This document shows positions 63,745 through 64,000 of a stretch of DNA of 64,000 nt, in pieces. Source of the stretch: Azotobacter bryophylli (GTDB taxonomy: Bacteria > Pseudomonadota > Gammaproteobacteria > Pseudomonadales > Pseudomonadaceae). The stretch covers positions 124,001 to 188,000 of the forward strand of contig NZ_JBHRSJ010000031.1 of the NCBI RefSeq assembly GCF_042643485.1, read 5' to 3'. How positions within the stretch are numbered: position 1 is the first letter of the stretch; each line of letters begins with the position of its first letter. Below the pieces are notes generated by a model that saw only the letters and a program-made list of their open reading frames with translations, searched no databases and was not told the DNA's origin. Made by a program: the position numbers and the translations under genes.

Positions 63745-64000
63745 GCACTGTCTTCAGCGTGGTGATTCCGGCTCGCTTCGCCTCCAGCCGATTGCCGGGT
63801 AAGCCGCTTCAGACCATTGCCGGCAAGCCGATGATCCAGCACGTCTGGGAGCAGGCTTGCCAGAGTGCGGCGCAACAAGTGGTCGTCGCCACCGACGATG
63901 CGCGTATCGTTGAGGCTTGCCGTGCGTTCGGAGCCGAAGTGCTGCTGACCAAGAGTGAGCACAATTCCGGCACCGACCGCCTGGCGGAAGTGGCCGGTCA
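63741..64000 (+). CDS. kdsB: 3-deoxy-manno-octulosonate cytidylyltransferase (3' truncated by window edge)
   Basis: KdsB makes CMP-Kdo for lipopolysaccharide inner core synthesis. Only the first 86 codons are in the window: MSTVFSVVIPARFASSRLPG then KPLQTIAGKPMIQHVWEQA, VVVATDDARIVEACRAFGAE and TKSEHNSGTDRLAEV. These include the CTP-binding PARxxSxRLPGKPL motif and the HxSGTDR segment. The ATG overlaps the ycaR stop (ATGA). The rest lies beyond the window. Confidence 0.96.
   Translation, partial: MSTVFSVVIPARFASSRLPGKPLQTIAGKPMIQHVWEQACQSAAQQVVVATDDARIVEACRAFGAEVLLTKSEHNSGTDRLAEVAG

Overview
The window is a high-GC, densely packed chromosomal segment of a Pseudomonadaceae gammaproteobacterium (Pseudomonas/Azotobacter group). 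The assignment rests on protein family resemblance and on backbone gene order. The order tRNA-Pro, mobA, moaB, moeA ... slt, uup, usp ... fadBA, topA, (sulA-lexA), psrA, nagZ, MTIP, csiV, mfd, gap, nqrA-F, apbE, nqrM, sthA, glpQ, lolCDE, comEC, exbBD, lpxK, ycaR, kdsB matches the order I recall for the P. aeruginosa chromosome around PA3031 to PA2979. The exact species cannot be fixed from the sequence alone.

Layout. 1-3.2 kb: 3' part of ETF-ubiquinone oxidoreductase and a succinate/acetate-type CoA transferase. 3.2-13.9 kb: small membrane protein, tRNA-Pro(CGG), YgdI-like lipoprotein, molybdenum-cofactor genes (mobA divergent from moaB-moeA), a YegS-type lipid kinase, a MOSC protein, lytic transglycosylase slt, ABC-F protein uup, an uncharacterised gene and a universal stress protein. 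13.9-26.9 kb: an accessory island for plant phenolic acids. It holds an MhpT-like aromatic acid transporter, a five-gene operon (ech, vdh, fcs, thiolase, acyl-CoA dehydrogenase), pobA with its divergent AraC-type regulator, and a MarR-type regulator. Between the operon and pobA lie a broken etfB fragment and an orphan gene of the integrative-conjugative-element PFL_4695 family. 27-30.9 kb: fadBA and a DUF1653 gene. 31-45.1 kb: topA, two small conserved genes, the lexA-sulA SOS operon, psrA, an L,D-transpeptidase, nagZ, MTIP, csiV, mfd and gapB. 45.4-54.1 kb: the Na+-translocating NADH:quinone reductase operon nqrABCDEF with its maturation genes apbE and nqrM, then sthA. 54.1-64 kb: glpQ, a probable gene remnant, lolCDE, a DUF2062 gene, comEC, exbBD, lpxK, ycaR and the start of kdsB.

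How the island should work (inference from families): the transporter imports hydroxycinnamates; Fcs makes the CoA thioester; Ech hydrates and cleaves it to an aromatic aldehyde plus acetyl-CoA; Vdh oxidises the aldehyde. For p-coumarate this gives 4-hydroxybenzoate, which PobA converts to protocatechuate. No vanillate demethylase (vanAB) or protocatechuate ring-cleavage gene is present, so vanillate from ferulate must be handled elsewhere. A shared AT-rich motif containing TTAACTAAT occurs before the transporter, before ech and before the MarR gene itself. It is a good candidate for the operator of that MarR protein and would tie the island into one regulon.

The most interesting signals are this three-site regulon, the two scars inside the island (etfB fragment, orphan ICE gene), a 37-codon ORF with an excellent ribosome binding site exactly where a gene should start behind the first operator, a probable PilZ-type remnant upstream of glpQ, and a 59-bp perfect DNA identity between lolC and lolE. 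I saw no CRISPR array, rRNA gene or insertion sequence.
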